DNA of 64,000 nt, from positions 1 through 64,000 of the forward strand of contig NZ_LGHK01000071.1 in assembly GCF_001908235.1 (NCBI RefSeq), given 5' to 3'. Below, one piece after another: positions 8,029 to 16,415 of this stretch. The translations under genes and the position numbers were made by a program. How positions within the stretch are numbered: position 1 is the stretch's first letter; each line of letters starts with the position of its first letter. The DNA comes from Bradyrhizobium sp. NAS96.2 (GTDB taxonomy: Bacteria > Pseudomonadota > Alphaproteobacteria > Rhizobiales > Xanthobacteraceae). Below the pieces are notes generated by a model that made no database searches, was not told where the DNA came from, and worked only from the letters and a program-made list of their open reading frames with translations.

Positions 8029-8393
8029 TCGTCCTCTCCTTTGCCAAGCCACTCTAATGTTCAGAAACACGGCAACGAACTACAAATTTCAAACTGAGAT
8101 ACCTCCCCATTTCGCGCGTGTGGCCGGTTTTTCGAACAGGCAATTTGTCAGCGGCAGCGCGCCGGAATGCACGCATCCCGGCTTGGGAAAGGCTTGCTAA
8201 CGCATGTTCGCGACCGCTTGCCGGGCCAGCCTCGCCTTCCCCGAGGCCCTGTTGGCGGCCGTCTATATGATTGTTTTGGCTAGGAAATCGCTTCATCGCG
8301 GCAACGTCGGCGATCGCCTTCTTTCGCATGATCCTATTTTAAGATATCAAAAAATATCAGCAATTATGCTGGATGCATCAGGGGTTTGCTCCC
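8029..8393. other. intergenic region, no convincing gene
   Basis: About 365 bases separate the small zinc-ribbon gene and the SPFH gene. The last 80 bases are AT-rich (TTTTAAGATATCAAAAAATA) and contain a short perfect inverted repeat CAGCA-atta-TGCTG at 8358-8371, just upstream of the SPFH SD. This is a plausible promoter or operator area for the plus-strand gene. Frames in the rest look like noise. Confidence 0.4.
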
Positions 8394-9386
8394 ATGACCA
8401 TGCAAGACCATTCCGCTTCAGGCCTTTCCACGATCAAGGTCAGGGTCGACGACCGCCCGGCCATTCTCGTCGGCAGCGGCTATGTCGCGCTTCTGCTCGC
8501 GCTGATCTTTCTCGTGCTCACCGTCTGGATCGCCTACGGCGCATTCACGCGGAACGCCTACGGCGATCTCCATGCCTCGACCTGGTCGCTGCTCTGCGCG
8601 CTGCTGTCCCTGATAGTCGCCATCCTGTTCGGCTCGTCGATCTATTCGCTGCAGCCGAACGAGAGCGCGGTGCTGACATTGTTCGGCGCCTATGCCGGCA
8701 CGGATTCCGCACCGGGGCTGCGGGCCACCGTGCCGTTGTTCAAGATCGCGAAAGTATCGCAACGCGTCCGCTACCATGAATGCGGCAAGCTGAAGGTCAA
8801 CGATTTGATCGGCAACCCGATCGAGATCGGCGCCGTGGTGGTCTGGCGTGTCGACAACAGCGCCAAGGCGATCTTCCAGATCGACGACTATGCCGACTTC
8901 GTCGGCGCGCAGACGGAATCGGCTCTGCGCCACATCGCCGGCCGCCATCCCTATGATTTCGACGAGGCGGTTACGCATGCCGGTCCCGACGAGGCCGTCA
9001 GCCACGACCAGGTGGCTGCGCGCACGCTGTCGCTGCGCGAGAGCGGCGACCAGGTCACCAACGAGTTGATCGTCGAACTCAAGGAGCGTCTTGCGGTGGC
9101 CGGCGTGACCATCAACGAAGCGTGGATCAACCATCTCGCCTACGCGCCGGAGATCGCCCCGGTGACGCTGCGCCGCCAGCAGGCGAGCGCGGTCATCGCC
9201 GCGCGCAAACTCGTGGTCTCAGGCGCGGTCGACATCGTCAAGGAAGCGCTCGACAAGCTGAAGGAGCAGACCGACATCGATCTCGACCCCGAACGCAAGG
9301 CGGCCATGGTGTCGAACCTGCTGGTCGTGCTGGTCTCCGACAAGGATGCAACGCCGGTCGTCAACACCGGGACGCTGTATGCCTAA
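8394..9386 (+). CDS. SPFH / band-7 domain membrane protein
   Basis: 330 residues from ATG 8394 (AGGGG 9 nt upstream), chosen over ATG 8373. Two hydrophobic segments at ~30-50 and ~63-85 are followed by the SPFH core (LQPNESAVLTLFGAYAGT, then GLRATVPLF). The rest includes helical heptad-like sequence, AINEAW-type and AxxxxxRQQASAVIAARK motifs typical of prohibitin/stomatin-like scaffolds that organise membrane microdomains or regulate proteases. Its stop overlaps the next gene by 8 nt, so the two are translationally coupled. Confidence 0.85.
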   Translation: MTMQDHSASGLSTIKVRVDDRPAILVGSGYVALLLALIFLVLTVWIAYGAFTRNAYGDLHASTWSLLCALLSLIVAILFGSSIYSLQPNESAVLTLFGAYAGTDSAPGLRATVPLFKIAKVSQRVRYHECGKLKVNDLIGNPIEIGAVVVWRVDNSAKAIFQIDDYADFVGAQTESALRHIAGRHPYDFDEAVTHAGPDEAVSHDQVAARTLSLRESGDQVTNELIVELKERLAVAGVTINEAWINHLAYAPEIAPVTLRRQQASAVIAARKLVVSGAVDIVKEALDKLKEQTDIDLDPERKAAMVSNLLVVLVSDKDATPVVNTGTLYA

Positions 9387-9591
9387 GCGCGGGCGCCCCA
9401 AGGGGCCGGACAAGGAGCCGATCCTGCTGCGGCTCGGCAGCCCGCTGCTCGACATCCTCGACCGGCTGGCGACCGCGGAATTCCGCTCGCGCCAGGGCCA
9501 GATCGAAAAGCTGCTGCACGAGGCGCTGGTCCGGCGCGGCGCCTGGCCGCCTAAGGCGGAGGCGGAAGAGGAATCATCGGACTCCAGCTGA
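9379..9591 (+). CDS. ribbon-helix-helix-like small protein coupled to SPFH gene
   Basis: 70 residues from ATG 9379, inside the last codons of the SPFH gene (8-nt overlap). A basic N-terminus (MPKRGRPKGPDK) is followed by a short strand (EPILLRLG), then SPLLDILDRLATAEFRSRQG and IEKLLHEALVRRG. This pattern is the Arc/CopG-type ribbon-helix-helix with the typical R-x-x-x-I-x-x-L-L-x-E-A-L second helix. The tail is acidic. It is probably DNA binding, or an adaptor for the SPFH protein. The tight coupling suggests both act in one process. Confidence 0.75.
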   Translation: MPKRGRPKGPDKEPILLRLGSPLLDILDRLATAEFRSRQGQIEKLLHEALVRRGAWPPKAEAEEESSDSS

Positions 9592-9868
9592 CACGCCAGC
9601 GGCCGCGACGCCGGCGTGAGTCAGGTGCCGCAGCGGCGCGGCTACGCGCTGCGAGCGAGGGAGCGGACGTCGCGCGACAGCACAACCGGCCGGGGCTAAT
9701 GCGAGCCAGCATGCGCGCGCGACATCCGCCCGAGCTAATGCCCATCCGTTGACGCGCCCCGGATCAGCGGCGCGCAACGGCCCCCGCCTCCGCGCGGAAC
9801 GCTGCGAAGCGCCGCCGCGCGAGAGTGACATCAGATCGATCTGCGCCGCGTTTGGTCGTCCGTGGCCG
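9592..9868. other. intergenic region, nothing recognised
   Basis: About 277 GC-rich bases with scattered GCGCGC runs and a repeated GAGCTAATGC / GGGCTAATGC motif (GGGGCTAATGCGAGCC near 9695 and CGAGCTAATGCCC near 9732). No credible ORF, RNA or terminator was recognised. Confidence 0.3.
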
Positions 9869-10204
9869 TCAGCTGCCCGGCGGCGAATAGGCAGCCTTGA
9901 GCTTGGCCGCGTGCTGACGCACGACCTTGATCTCGTCCTGGGTAAACAGCCGGACCAGCTTCACGTTCTGGATGGCGCCAGCCGCGACGACGATGCCGGT
10001 GATGGCAGGCGCGACGGTCGGATCCGGAACGTCGAAGATCACCATCACGCTGGGGCCGTCGGCCGCCATGCTGTACATCGAAATCAATTTGCCGCCGCCC
10101 GCCTCGATCAACTTCTTGGCCGCCTCCAATCGATTGGTGGTCGGGTTCTCCAGGATGTTGTTGATCGCACGCGGCGTGTATTCCCCTGAGAGGCAGAAAT
10201 GCAT
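9869..10204 (-). CDS. GYD domain protein
   Basis: 111 residues from ATG 10204 (GGAGG 7 nt upstream); the longer frame to 10315 is rejected. The sequence matches the GYD-domain family of short ferredoxin-like proteins: it starts MHFCLSGEYTPRAINNILEN, then carries AKKLIEAGGGKL, DGPSVMVIFDVPD and a VVAAGAIQNVKLVRLFT strand near the end. Function in bacteria is not established. Members are common in rhizobia, often near stress genes. It appears monocistronic. Confidence 0.85.
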   Translation of the reverse strand: MHFCLSGEYTPRAINNILENPTTNRLEAAKKLIEAGGGKLISMYSMAADGPSVMVIFDVPDPTVAPAITGIVVAAGAIQNVKLVRLFTQDEIKVVRQHAAKLKAAYSPPGS

Positions 10205-10591
10205 GGCAATCCCTCCATCTTTGTCTGGGAATGAAAAGGCATTCACCCGGGCGTCGCCCAGGGCAGAAGAAGATTTCGTACTGAAATGAAGAAGAAAGGG
10301 CCTGCCGATGGCCATGAGCGCTGCCGCTCATTCTCCGGAATTCGGCGTAACCGGTGGCAGCTCGCCGCGCAATCTACATCAAGTGCACGGCAAATGAAAT
10401 CGCGTTCCTGCGCGACGAATAACTCGATCGATGATCGATGCAGCTCGGAGGGGCAGCGTGCCTGACCTGACGCGCGCGCGTGACCTCACGCCATCTCCGC
10501 CTCGGCTTGTCGTGACGGCACAGCGCCTTGCAAACACGGGCGATCTGCCTCAGTGTCCGCGTCTCCCGCAAGAACAAGAGAAAGAACACTC
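10205..10591. other. intergenic region between divergent genes
   Basis: About 387 bases separate the GYD gene (minus) and the aldo/keto reductase remnant (plus). A CGATCGATGATCGATG palindromic stretch lies near 10425-10440. Otherwise no gene, terminator or repeat is recognised. It should contain both promoters. Confidence 0.35.
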
Positions 10592-11534
10592 ATGAAGCAT
10601 CGTCCGCTCGGCCGCTCCGGCCTCACCGTCCCTCCCCTCTGCTTCGGCTGCAATGTGTTCGGCTGGACGGTCGACGAAGCCTCGTCGTTTCGCCTGCTCG
10701 ATACCGTGCTCGATCAGGGACTGACGTTCCTGGATACGGCCGACGTCTATTCGCGCTGGGTGCCGGGCCATCACGGCGGCGAGTCCGAGACGATCATCGG
10801 CAAATGGATGAAGGCGCGCGGCAACCGCAACCGCGTCATCCTCGCCACCAAGGTCGGCATGGACATGGGAGGCGGCAATGTCGGGCTGAAGCCGGACTAC
10901 ATCGCGCGCGCCGTCGAGGACTCGCTGCGACGGCTGCAGACCGATCACATCGACCTCTACCAGTCCCACAAGGACGACGAGACGACCGCGCAGGAGGAGA
11001 CCCTCGCGGCCTACGACAAACTGATCAAGGCCGGCAAGGTAAGGGCGATCGGCGCCTCGAACTTCTCGCCGGAGCGGCTGCAGGCTGCGCTCGATATTTC
11101 CAAAGCGAACAACCTTCCCCGCTACGAGAGCATGCAGCCCGAATACAGAGCGGTCGAGCTACGAAGGCGCGCTGCAACGCGTCTGTGTGGAGAACGACGT
11201 CGGCGTGATCACGTTCTTCTCGCTGGCCGCGGGATTCCTGACCGGCAAATATCGCTCGGAGAGCGACTTCGCCAAGAGCCCGCGCGGGACGCGCAGCATT
11301 CCAAAATACATGAACCCGCGCGGCATGCGCATTCTGGCCGGCCTCGACGAGGTCGCCGCCGAGACCCGCGCGGAGCCGGCCGCGGTCGCGCTCGCCTGGC
11401 TGATGGCCAAGCCCGGCATCACCGCTCCGATTGCCAGCGCCACCAGGCCCGAGCAGGTCACGACGCTGGTTGCGGCGGCGAAGCTCGAGCTGAGCAAGGA
11501 CCAGGTCGCACGGCTGGACGCCGCGAGCGCGTAG
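10592..11534 (+). pseudogene. aldo/keto reductase, frameshifted
   Basis: Frame 1 from ATG 10592 encodes a typical AKR N-terminal two-thirds: MKHRPLGRSGLTVPPLCFGC, FLDTADVYS (catalytic D and Y), LATKVG (K), YQSHKDD (H), GAIGASNF-type and QPEY. The frame changes right after QPEY at about 11146-11150. A second frame continues with RSSYEGALQRVCVENDVGVI, FFSLAAGFLTGKYRSES, and AAALAWL- and PIASATRP-type motifs to TAG at 11532-11534. In family members QPEYN is followed by LYDR. Here the sequence goes from TAC straight to A-GAG-CGG, consistent with loss of about 8 nt. The gene is probably inactive unless this is a sequencing error. Confidence 0.8.
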
Positions 11535-11600
11535 CGTGGGATGAGCTCGCAAGCTTAGTGCAGGATTGGATAAAGTTGAATGGCGACCGCAAGGGCGGTG

Positions 11601-11721
11601 CGCTCCCTCTCCCGCTTGCCGGGGGAGGGCTGGGGTCGGGGTTCTCTCCACGAGTCACATTGTGGAGAGAGCCCCCACCCGCCGCGCTGCGCGCGTCGGC
11701 CTCCCCCGCAAGCGGGAGAGG
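11601..11721. repeat. palindromic intergenic repeat, CTCTCCCGCTTG type
   Basis: The left arm CTCCCTCTCCCGCTTGCCGG and right arm CCCCCGCAAGCGGGAGAG are inverted copies about 80 bp apart. The inner part has a second inverted pair, GGGTTCTCTCCAC and GTGGAGAGAGCCC. Related elements lie at 30681-30865 and 39434-39553. It sits between the convergent AKR remnant and htpX and could form a long hairpin acting on both transcripts. Confidence 0.7.
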
Positions 11722-11739
11722 CGAACGAAATGTGCTGCT

Positions 11740-12696
11740 TCAGTTCAAGCCAGTTTCATCGCGGCTAACCCCACGGCCCGCGCTGGCCTGAAGCTCCGCC
11801 CCAAGGGCTGCGCGGCGGATAGCTCGCACCAGCCGGGCGCGGCGCGGTCTGGGTGCGAGCTCGGCGGCGAGCTGCTGCAGCGCGGCGATGCGGTTCGCGG
11901 TCGACGGGTGGGTCGCGAACAGATTGTCGACACCGTGGCCCGATAGCGGGTTGATGATGAACATGTGCGCGGTGGCCGGATTGCGCTCGGCCTCCATGTT
12001 CGGCACCTGATGCGCTGAATTCTCGATCTTCGCGAGCGCCGACGCCAGCCACATCGGCTGGCCGACGATACGCGCACCATAATTGTCGGCGGCGTATTCG
12101 CGGGTGCGGCTGATCGCCATCTGCACCAGCATGGCACCGAGCGGCGCCAGGATCATCATCGCAATCGAGCCTACGATGCCGGGGCCGTTGCTGTTGCGGT
12201 TGCCGCCGAAGAACATCCCGAACTGCGCCAGCATCGAGATCGCGCCGGCGATCGTCGCCGTGATCGTCATGGTCAGCGTGTCGTGATGCTTGATATGCGC
12301 GAGCTCGTGCGCGATCACGCCGGCGAGCTCCTCGCGGCTGAGCTGCTGCATCAACCCCGTAGTGACGGCAACCGCAGCGTTCTCGGGATTGCGGCCGGTC
12401 GCGAACGCATTGGGCTGCGCCTCGTCCATCACGAACACGCGCGGCATCGGGAGCGCCGCGCGCTGCGCGAGCTCGGCGACGAGATTGTAAAGGTCCGGCG
12501 CCGAGCGCGCGTCGACCTGATGGGCGCCGTACATCGACAGCACCATGCGATCGGAATTCCAGTAGGTGAACAGATTTGTCGCAGCCGCGACGATCAGCGC
12601 GATCACGGCGCCGGTGCCGCCGCCAATCAGATAGCCGACACCCATGAACAGCGCGGTGAGGCCGGCAAGCAGGAGCGCGGTACGAAAATAGTTCAT
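11740..12696 (-). CDS. htpX: membrane metalloprotease HtpX
   Basis: 318 residues from ATG 12696 (SD AGGGAA 6 nt upstream); the longer frame to 12732 lacks family similarity. Features of the M48 family are present: two N-terminal hydrophobic segments (residues ~5-50), the zinc motif H130-E131-L-A-H134 ([14 protein letters not shown]), later hydrophobic segments around ~147-200, and the [10 protein letters not shown] motif with the third zinc ligand. HtpX cleaves misfolded membrane proteins on the cytoplasmic side. The C-terminal ~25 residues are basic and variable. It appears monocistronic. Confidence 0.93.
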   Translation of the reverse strand: MNYFRTALLLAGLTALFMGVGYLIGGGTGAVIALIVAAATNLFTYWNSDRMVLSMYGAHQVDARSAPDLYNLVAELAQRAALPMPRVFVMDEAQPNAFATGRNPENAAVAVTTGLMQQLSREELAGVIAHELAHIKHHDTLTMTITATIAGAISMLAQFGMFFGGNRNSNGPGIVGSIAMMILAPLGAMLVQMAISRTREYAADNYGARIVGQPMWLASALAKIENSAHQVPNMEAERNPATAHMFIINPLSGHGVDNLFATHPSTANRIAALQQLAAELAPRPRRARLVRAIRRAALGAELQASAGRGVSRDETGLN

Positions 12697-12834
12697 CGTG
12701 GTTCCCTGACGGCAGGCGGAATGCTGCCACAATCGACGCCGCTGAGGTAGGGATTTTGCCGCGGCAGCCGCAAGAGGAACCAGTGCGTCGCAGCGACGCG
12801 GCGCGGATTAACGATTGGTCATGTGCGCCGATCC

Positions 12835-12922
12835 GTAGCCCGGATGGAGCGCAGCGAAATCCGGGAGCGGTGCCTCACCTTGCGACCTGATCCCGGATTA
12901 CGCTTCGCTTCATCCGGGCTAC
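12835..12922. repeat. GTAGCCCGGATG palindromic repeat, copy 1
   Basis: Starts GTAGCCCGGATGGAGCGCAG and ends with the inverted arm CGCTTCATCCGGGCTAC. Inner arms AAATCCGGGA and TCCCGGATTA also pair. This is one of four copies in the window (also 16142-16223, 41860-41945 and 47138-47223), each intergenic and ~82-88 bp. It lies between htpX and the hybrid kinase gene. Confidence 0.85.
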
Positions 12923-12941
12923 GCGCGGTAGGGAAGCGCGT

Positions 12942-14594
12942 CTACTCCGCCGGCTCCTGCGCGAGCCGTGTCTGCCGCTCGCGCAGCGCAACCCGCAGCA
13001 TGCGGGCGAGCTGGGCCCGGCTGTAGGGTTTTCCGAGGAACAGGATGCCCTGCTCCAGCTTGCCGTCCTGGTCGATGGCGTTCTCGGTGTAGCCTGACGT
13101 GAACAGCACGCGCAGGCCGGGGCGGCGCCGCTCGGCCTCGGTGGCAAGCTCGCGCCCGTTCATCGCGCCGGGCATGATGACATCGGTGAACAGGAGATCG
13201 ACCGGCGCACCGCTATCGAGCACGGCGAGCGCCTCGGCACCGCTATTGGCCGACAGCGTAGTGTAGCCGAGGCTCTCGATCTGGGTCAGCACATAAGAGC
13301 GCACCAGCTTGTCGTCCTCGACGACGAGGACGATCTCCCGCGCGCCGCGCGCCTCCGGCTGCCGACGCTCGGGCACCGCGGCCGGCGAGAGCGCCGCCGC
13401 GCGCGGCAGAAACAGCATGACCTTGGTGCCGCGGCCGAGTTCGCTGTCGAGCACGATGTGTCCGTTGGACTGCTTGACGAAGCCGTAGACCATGCTGAGG
13501 CCCAGCCCGGTGCCCTTGCCGACGTCCTTGGTGGTGAAGAACGGCTCGAACACCTTGGCGAGATCGGCTTCCGCGATGCCCTGGCCGTTGTCGATCAGCG
13601 CGGTCGCGACGTAGTCGCCGGCGGCGAGCCCGTCATGGCCGTGCACGTCAGACGGCTTGAGCTCCGCAGTGCGGGTCTCGATCCGCAGCCTGCCGCCCTT
13701 CGGCATCGCGTCGCGCGCGTTCAGCGCGAGATTGATGATCGCGGTGACCAGCTGGTTGGAATCGACCAGCGCGCGCGGCAGATCGGGCAACGGACGAAAA
13801 TCGATGTCGACATGGTCGCCGATGGTCGGCCGCAGCAGCTCGATGGTGTCGACCATCAACGCGTTGACGTCGACGTCGCTCGGCTGCAGCGGCTGCTTGC
13901 GCGCGAACGCCAGCAGATGCCGCGTCAGCGATGCGCCGCGCTCGGCGGCGTCGCGGATCAGGGCGGTGATCTCGGTGAGCTGGCGGTTGTGGGTGACCGC
14001 CTCGGCCAGGATGTCGATGGTCCCGGTGATGACGGTGAGGATGTTGTTGAAGTCGTGCGCGATGCCGCCGGTGAGCTGGCCGACGGCTTCCATCTTCTGC
14101 GCCTGGCGGATCTTGCTCTCATTGACCTCTGCCTCGCGGAAGCGCTCGAGCAGGAATTCGGAGTGCTGGCGCTGCCGCCCTTCCTCGGCGAGCGCGATAT
14201 GCGCCTCGCGCAGCTGCGCCTCGGTCGGGATCGCCAGGATCTTCGGGATCAGCGGCCACAGCAGCACTGCGGTGAAGATCGAAGCGATCGCGGTCAGCGC
14301 CTTGAGCAGGCCTTCGAGACCGTAGATCGGCACCCACAGCGTGTAGATCGAGAACACATGCGTGAGGCCGCAGGCGAGGATGAAGGCGGCGAACGGCCAG
14401 GCCATCCAGCCGAACTGGAAGTCGCGCCGCTTGGAGACGAGGATCGCCAGCGCAAACGGGATCGAGAAATACGAAGCGGCAATGATGGCGTCTGAAATCA
14501 CGTGCAGCCAGATCAGCTCCGGCTCCCACAACAGGCAGATGCCGTGTGGCGAAAACGTCGACGAATCCAACAGACGCTCGAGAAAACTCCACAC
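12942..14594 (-). CDS. hybrid histidine kinase with ETR1-like ethylene-binding membrane domain
   Basis: 550 residues from GTG 14594 (GGAGG 5 nt upstream). The frame extends to ATG 14657, but that start has no good SD. Residues ~30-125 hold three membrane helices that align with the ethylene-binding domain of plant ETR1. All five residues known to matter there are conserved with identical spacing: D35, Y42, I72, C75 and H79 (ISDAIIAASYF and FILACGLTH; ETR1 D25, Y32, I62, C65, H69). A coiled linker leads to the HisKA H-box (GGIAHDFNNIL, H180), the N-box NLALNARDAM, G boxes (GKGTGLGLSM) and a C-terminal receiver with phosphoacceptor D471 (LLFTDVIMPG). There is no GAF domain. It is a likely Cu(I)-dependent small-gas sensor kinase. 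Its partner is unknown, because no separate regulator is adjacent. Confidence 0.88.
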   Translation of the reverse strand: MWSFLERLLDSSTFSPHGICLLWEPELIWLHVISDAIIAASYFSIPFALAILVSKRRDFQFGWMAWPFAAFILACGLTHVFSIYTLWVPIYGLEGLLKALTAIASIFTAVLLWPLIPKILAIPTEAQLREAHIALAEEGRQRQHSEFLLERFREAEVNESKIRQAQKMEAVGQLTGGIAHDFNNILTVITGTIDILAEAVTHNRQLTEITALIRDAAERGASLTRHLLAFARKQPLQPSDVDVNALMVDTIELLRPTIGDHVDIDFRPLPDLPRALVDSNQLVTAIINLALNARDAMPKGGRLRIETRTAELKPSDVHGHDGLAAGDYVATALIDNGQGIAEADLAKVFEPFFTTKDVGKGTGLGLSMVYGFVKQSNGHIVLDSELGRGTKVMLFLPRAAALSPAAVPERRQPEARGAREIVLVVEDDKLVRSYVLTQIESLGYTTLSANSGAEALAVLDSGAPVDLLFTDVIMPGAMNGRELATEAERRRPGLRVLFTSGYTENAIDQDGKLEQGILFLGKPYSRAQLARMLRVALRERQTRLAQEPAE

Positions 14595-14741
14595 GGGTCC
14601 CTCCGGGCGTGATCGATCCGCCGACACCCCTGCCCGCGAATCACCTGGCCCGATCATAGCGGCGGCTCTTCGACCTGCCGAAGCCCAATTGGTCTAACAG
14701 GCGCCCCCGTTGTTGCCCGGTGTCGCCCTGGTGTATGCAGG

Positions 14742-16124
14742 ATGAGTTTTATCCCCCTATTCAAGCCGGTGATATCGATGCCAGCATCTCCCCTCCGCGC
14801 CCCGATCATGATCGCAGCGATCGTGGGGGCGCTGGCGCTCTCCTCGCTGGGTCATGCACAGCAGCTGCTGCCCAGTCCCGCAGGTCCGGCGCCGGCCAGG
14901 GCGCGCCCGGCGGCCGTGGCCTCACCGCGGGCTGCGTCCTGCCACAACGGGCAAAACTTCGATCGCTTCCTCGCCGAGCTGAAGCAGAAGGCGGTCGCCG
15001 CCGGCGTCTCGCAGCGCACGATCGCGGAGGCCGCGCCGTACCTCGTCTACGACCAGGGCATCGTCAACCGCGACCGCGGCCAGCGCGTGTTCGGGCAGAT
15101 CTTCACCCAGTTCGCCGGCCGCATGGCTGCGAACTATCGCATGCAGCAGGGCCAGCAATACATCCGGACCTATGCGGCCGCATTCGCGCGCGCTGAGAAG
15201 GAGTATGGCGTGCCGCCGGCGGTCATCGCCGCGTTCTGGGGGCTGGAGAGCGATTTCGGCGCCCAGATGGGCAATCTGCCGACGCTGAAATCGCTGGTGT
15301 CGCTGGCCTATGATTGCCGCCGCTCGGAGATGTTCCAGGGCGAGACCATCGCGGCGCTGAAGATCATCGAGCGCGGCGACCTGACGCCCGACGAGATGAT
15401 CGGCTCGTGGGCCGGCGAACTCGGGCAAACGCAATTCCTGCCGACGCACTATTTCAACTATGCCGTCGACTATGATGGCGACGGCCATCGCAATCTGCTA
15501 GCGAGCGGCCCCGACGTGATCGGCTCGACCGCGAACTACATCGCCAACGGATTGAAGTGGCGGCGCGGCGAGCCGTGGCTGCAGGAGGTGCGCGTGCCGC
15601 AGGCCGCGAATTTTCCGTGGGACCAGGCCGACCTCACGATCAAGCTGCCGCGCTCGAAATGGGTTGCGCTCGGCGTCATCTTGAGCGACGGCAAGGCCCT
15701 GCCAAATGACGAGCTGCCGGCCTCGCTACTGCTGCCGATGGGCCGCATGGGTCCAGCGTTCCTCGCTTATCCGAATTTCGCCGCCTACACCGAATGGAAT
15801 AACTCGCTGATTTATTCGACCACCGCCGGTTATCTCGCCGGCCGCATCGCGGGCGCGCCGCCGATGCAGCGGCCGCACGCCCCGGTCGCGCAGTTGCCGT
15901 TCGGCGAGATCAAGGAGTTGCAGGGGCTCTTGGCGCGCGCCGGCTACGACGTCGGCAAGATCGACGGCGTGCTCGGCCAAGCAAGCCGCAGCGCGGTGAA
16001 GGCGATGCAGATGAAATACGGCCTGCCGGCGGATTCCTGGCCGACCGCGGAGCTGCTCGCACGGATGCGCGGCGGCGGCCGCACCCAGCCGACCGCAGAC
16101 GCCACGATGCCGGCGACGCGGTAA
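14742..16124 (+). CDS. lytic murein transglycosylase (MltB family) with peptidoglycan-binding domain
   Basis: 460 residues from ATG 14742, with an alternative ATG at 14778. A signal sequence (hydrophobic ~21-36, cleavage near GHA-Q) is followed by the SLT_2/MltB catalytic domain. Its glutamate is E169 in AFWGLESDFGA, with supporting motifs LVSLAYDCRR, GSWAGELGQTQFLP and DYDGDGHRNL. Residues ~395-445 form a PG_binding_1 domain (IKELQGLLARAGYDVGKIDG, then GQASRSAVKAMQ). It cleaves the glycan strand to the 1,6-anhydro form in the periplasm. It is monocistronic. Confidence 0.93.
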   Translation: MSFIPLFKPVISMPASPLRAPIMIAAIVGALALSSLGHAQQLLPSPAGPAPARARPAAVASPRAASCHNGQNFDRFLAELKQKAVAAGVSQRTIAEAAPYLVYDQGIVNRDRGQRVFGQIFTQFAGRMAANYRMQQGQQYIRTYAAAFARAEKEYGVPPAVIAAFWGLESDFGAQMGNLPTLKSLVSLAYDCRRSEMFQGETIAALKIIERGDLTPDEMIGSWAGELGQTQFLPTHYFNYAVDYDGDGHRNLLASGPDVIGSTANYIANGLKWRRGEPWLQEVRVPQAANFPWDQADLTIKLPRSKWVALGVILSDGKALPNDELPASLLLPMGRMGPAFLAYPNFAAYTEWNNSLIYSTTAGYLAGRIAGAPPMQRPHAPVAQLPFGEIKELQGLLARAGYDVGKIDGVLGQASRSAVKAMQMKYGLPADSWPTAELLARMRGGGRTQPTADATMPATR

Positions 16125-16141
16125 TCCCGCTCTCATTTTCC

Positions 16142-16223
16142 GTAGCCCGGATGTAGCGAAGCGAAATCCGGGAAGACGACCGAACGTGGCTCCCCGGATT
16201 GCGCTGCGCTTCATCCGGGCTAC
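16142..16223. repeat. GTAGCCCGGATG palindromic repeat, copy 2
   Basis: Arms GTAGCCCGGATGTAGCGAAG and GCGCTTCATCCGGGCTAC, with the inner pair AAATCCGGGA and CCCCGGATT. Same family as the copies at 12835, 41860 and 47138. It lies directly downstream of the transglycosylase stop, where it could act as a 3' hairpin. Confidence 0.85.
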
Positions 16224-16235
16224 GCCCTCTTTTTC

Positions 16236-16282
16236 CCTGTCATCCCCGCGCAATGGCTACGCCATTGCGCGGGGATGACAGG
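16236..16282. repeat. perfect 22-bp inverted repeat, 3-nt loop
   Basis: CCTGTCATCCCCGCGCAATG plus GC, then a TAC loop, then the exact reverse complement ending GGGGATGACAGG. This 47-nt element is a perfect hairpin, 12 nt after repeat copy 2. It resembles the short TGTCATCCCCGCG-type elements that litter rhizobial chromosomes. No poly-T follows it on either side, so it is not a classical terminator. Confidence 0.85.
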
Positions 16283-16415
16283 ATTGAGAAGGACTGCGCG
16301 AAATATTTGACCAAGTGTTACAGCTCCCCGCAGTTGTATTCTTCCAATCGCGCCCCCATTTGCAGCATCGCCGTTCGGTAACATCCGGACTTTCATCAGC
16401 ACCAGGGAGCATCAC

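Noticed and set aside
8054..8329. 91-codon minus-strand frame
   Set aside because: No SD, low-complexity and charged text, no resemblance to a family. It is treated as intergenic.
16236..16282. Perfect hairpin considered as a rho-independent terminator
   Set aside because: No T-tract follows on either strand, and it belongs to a repeat-element style seen elsewhere in such genomes.
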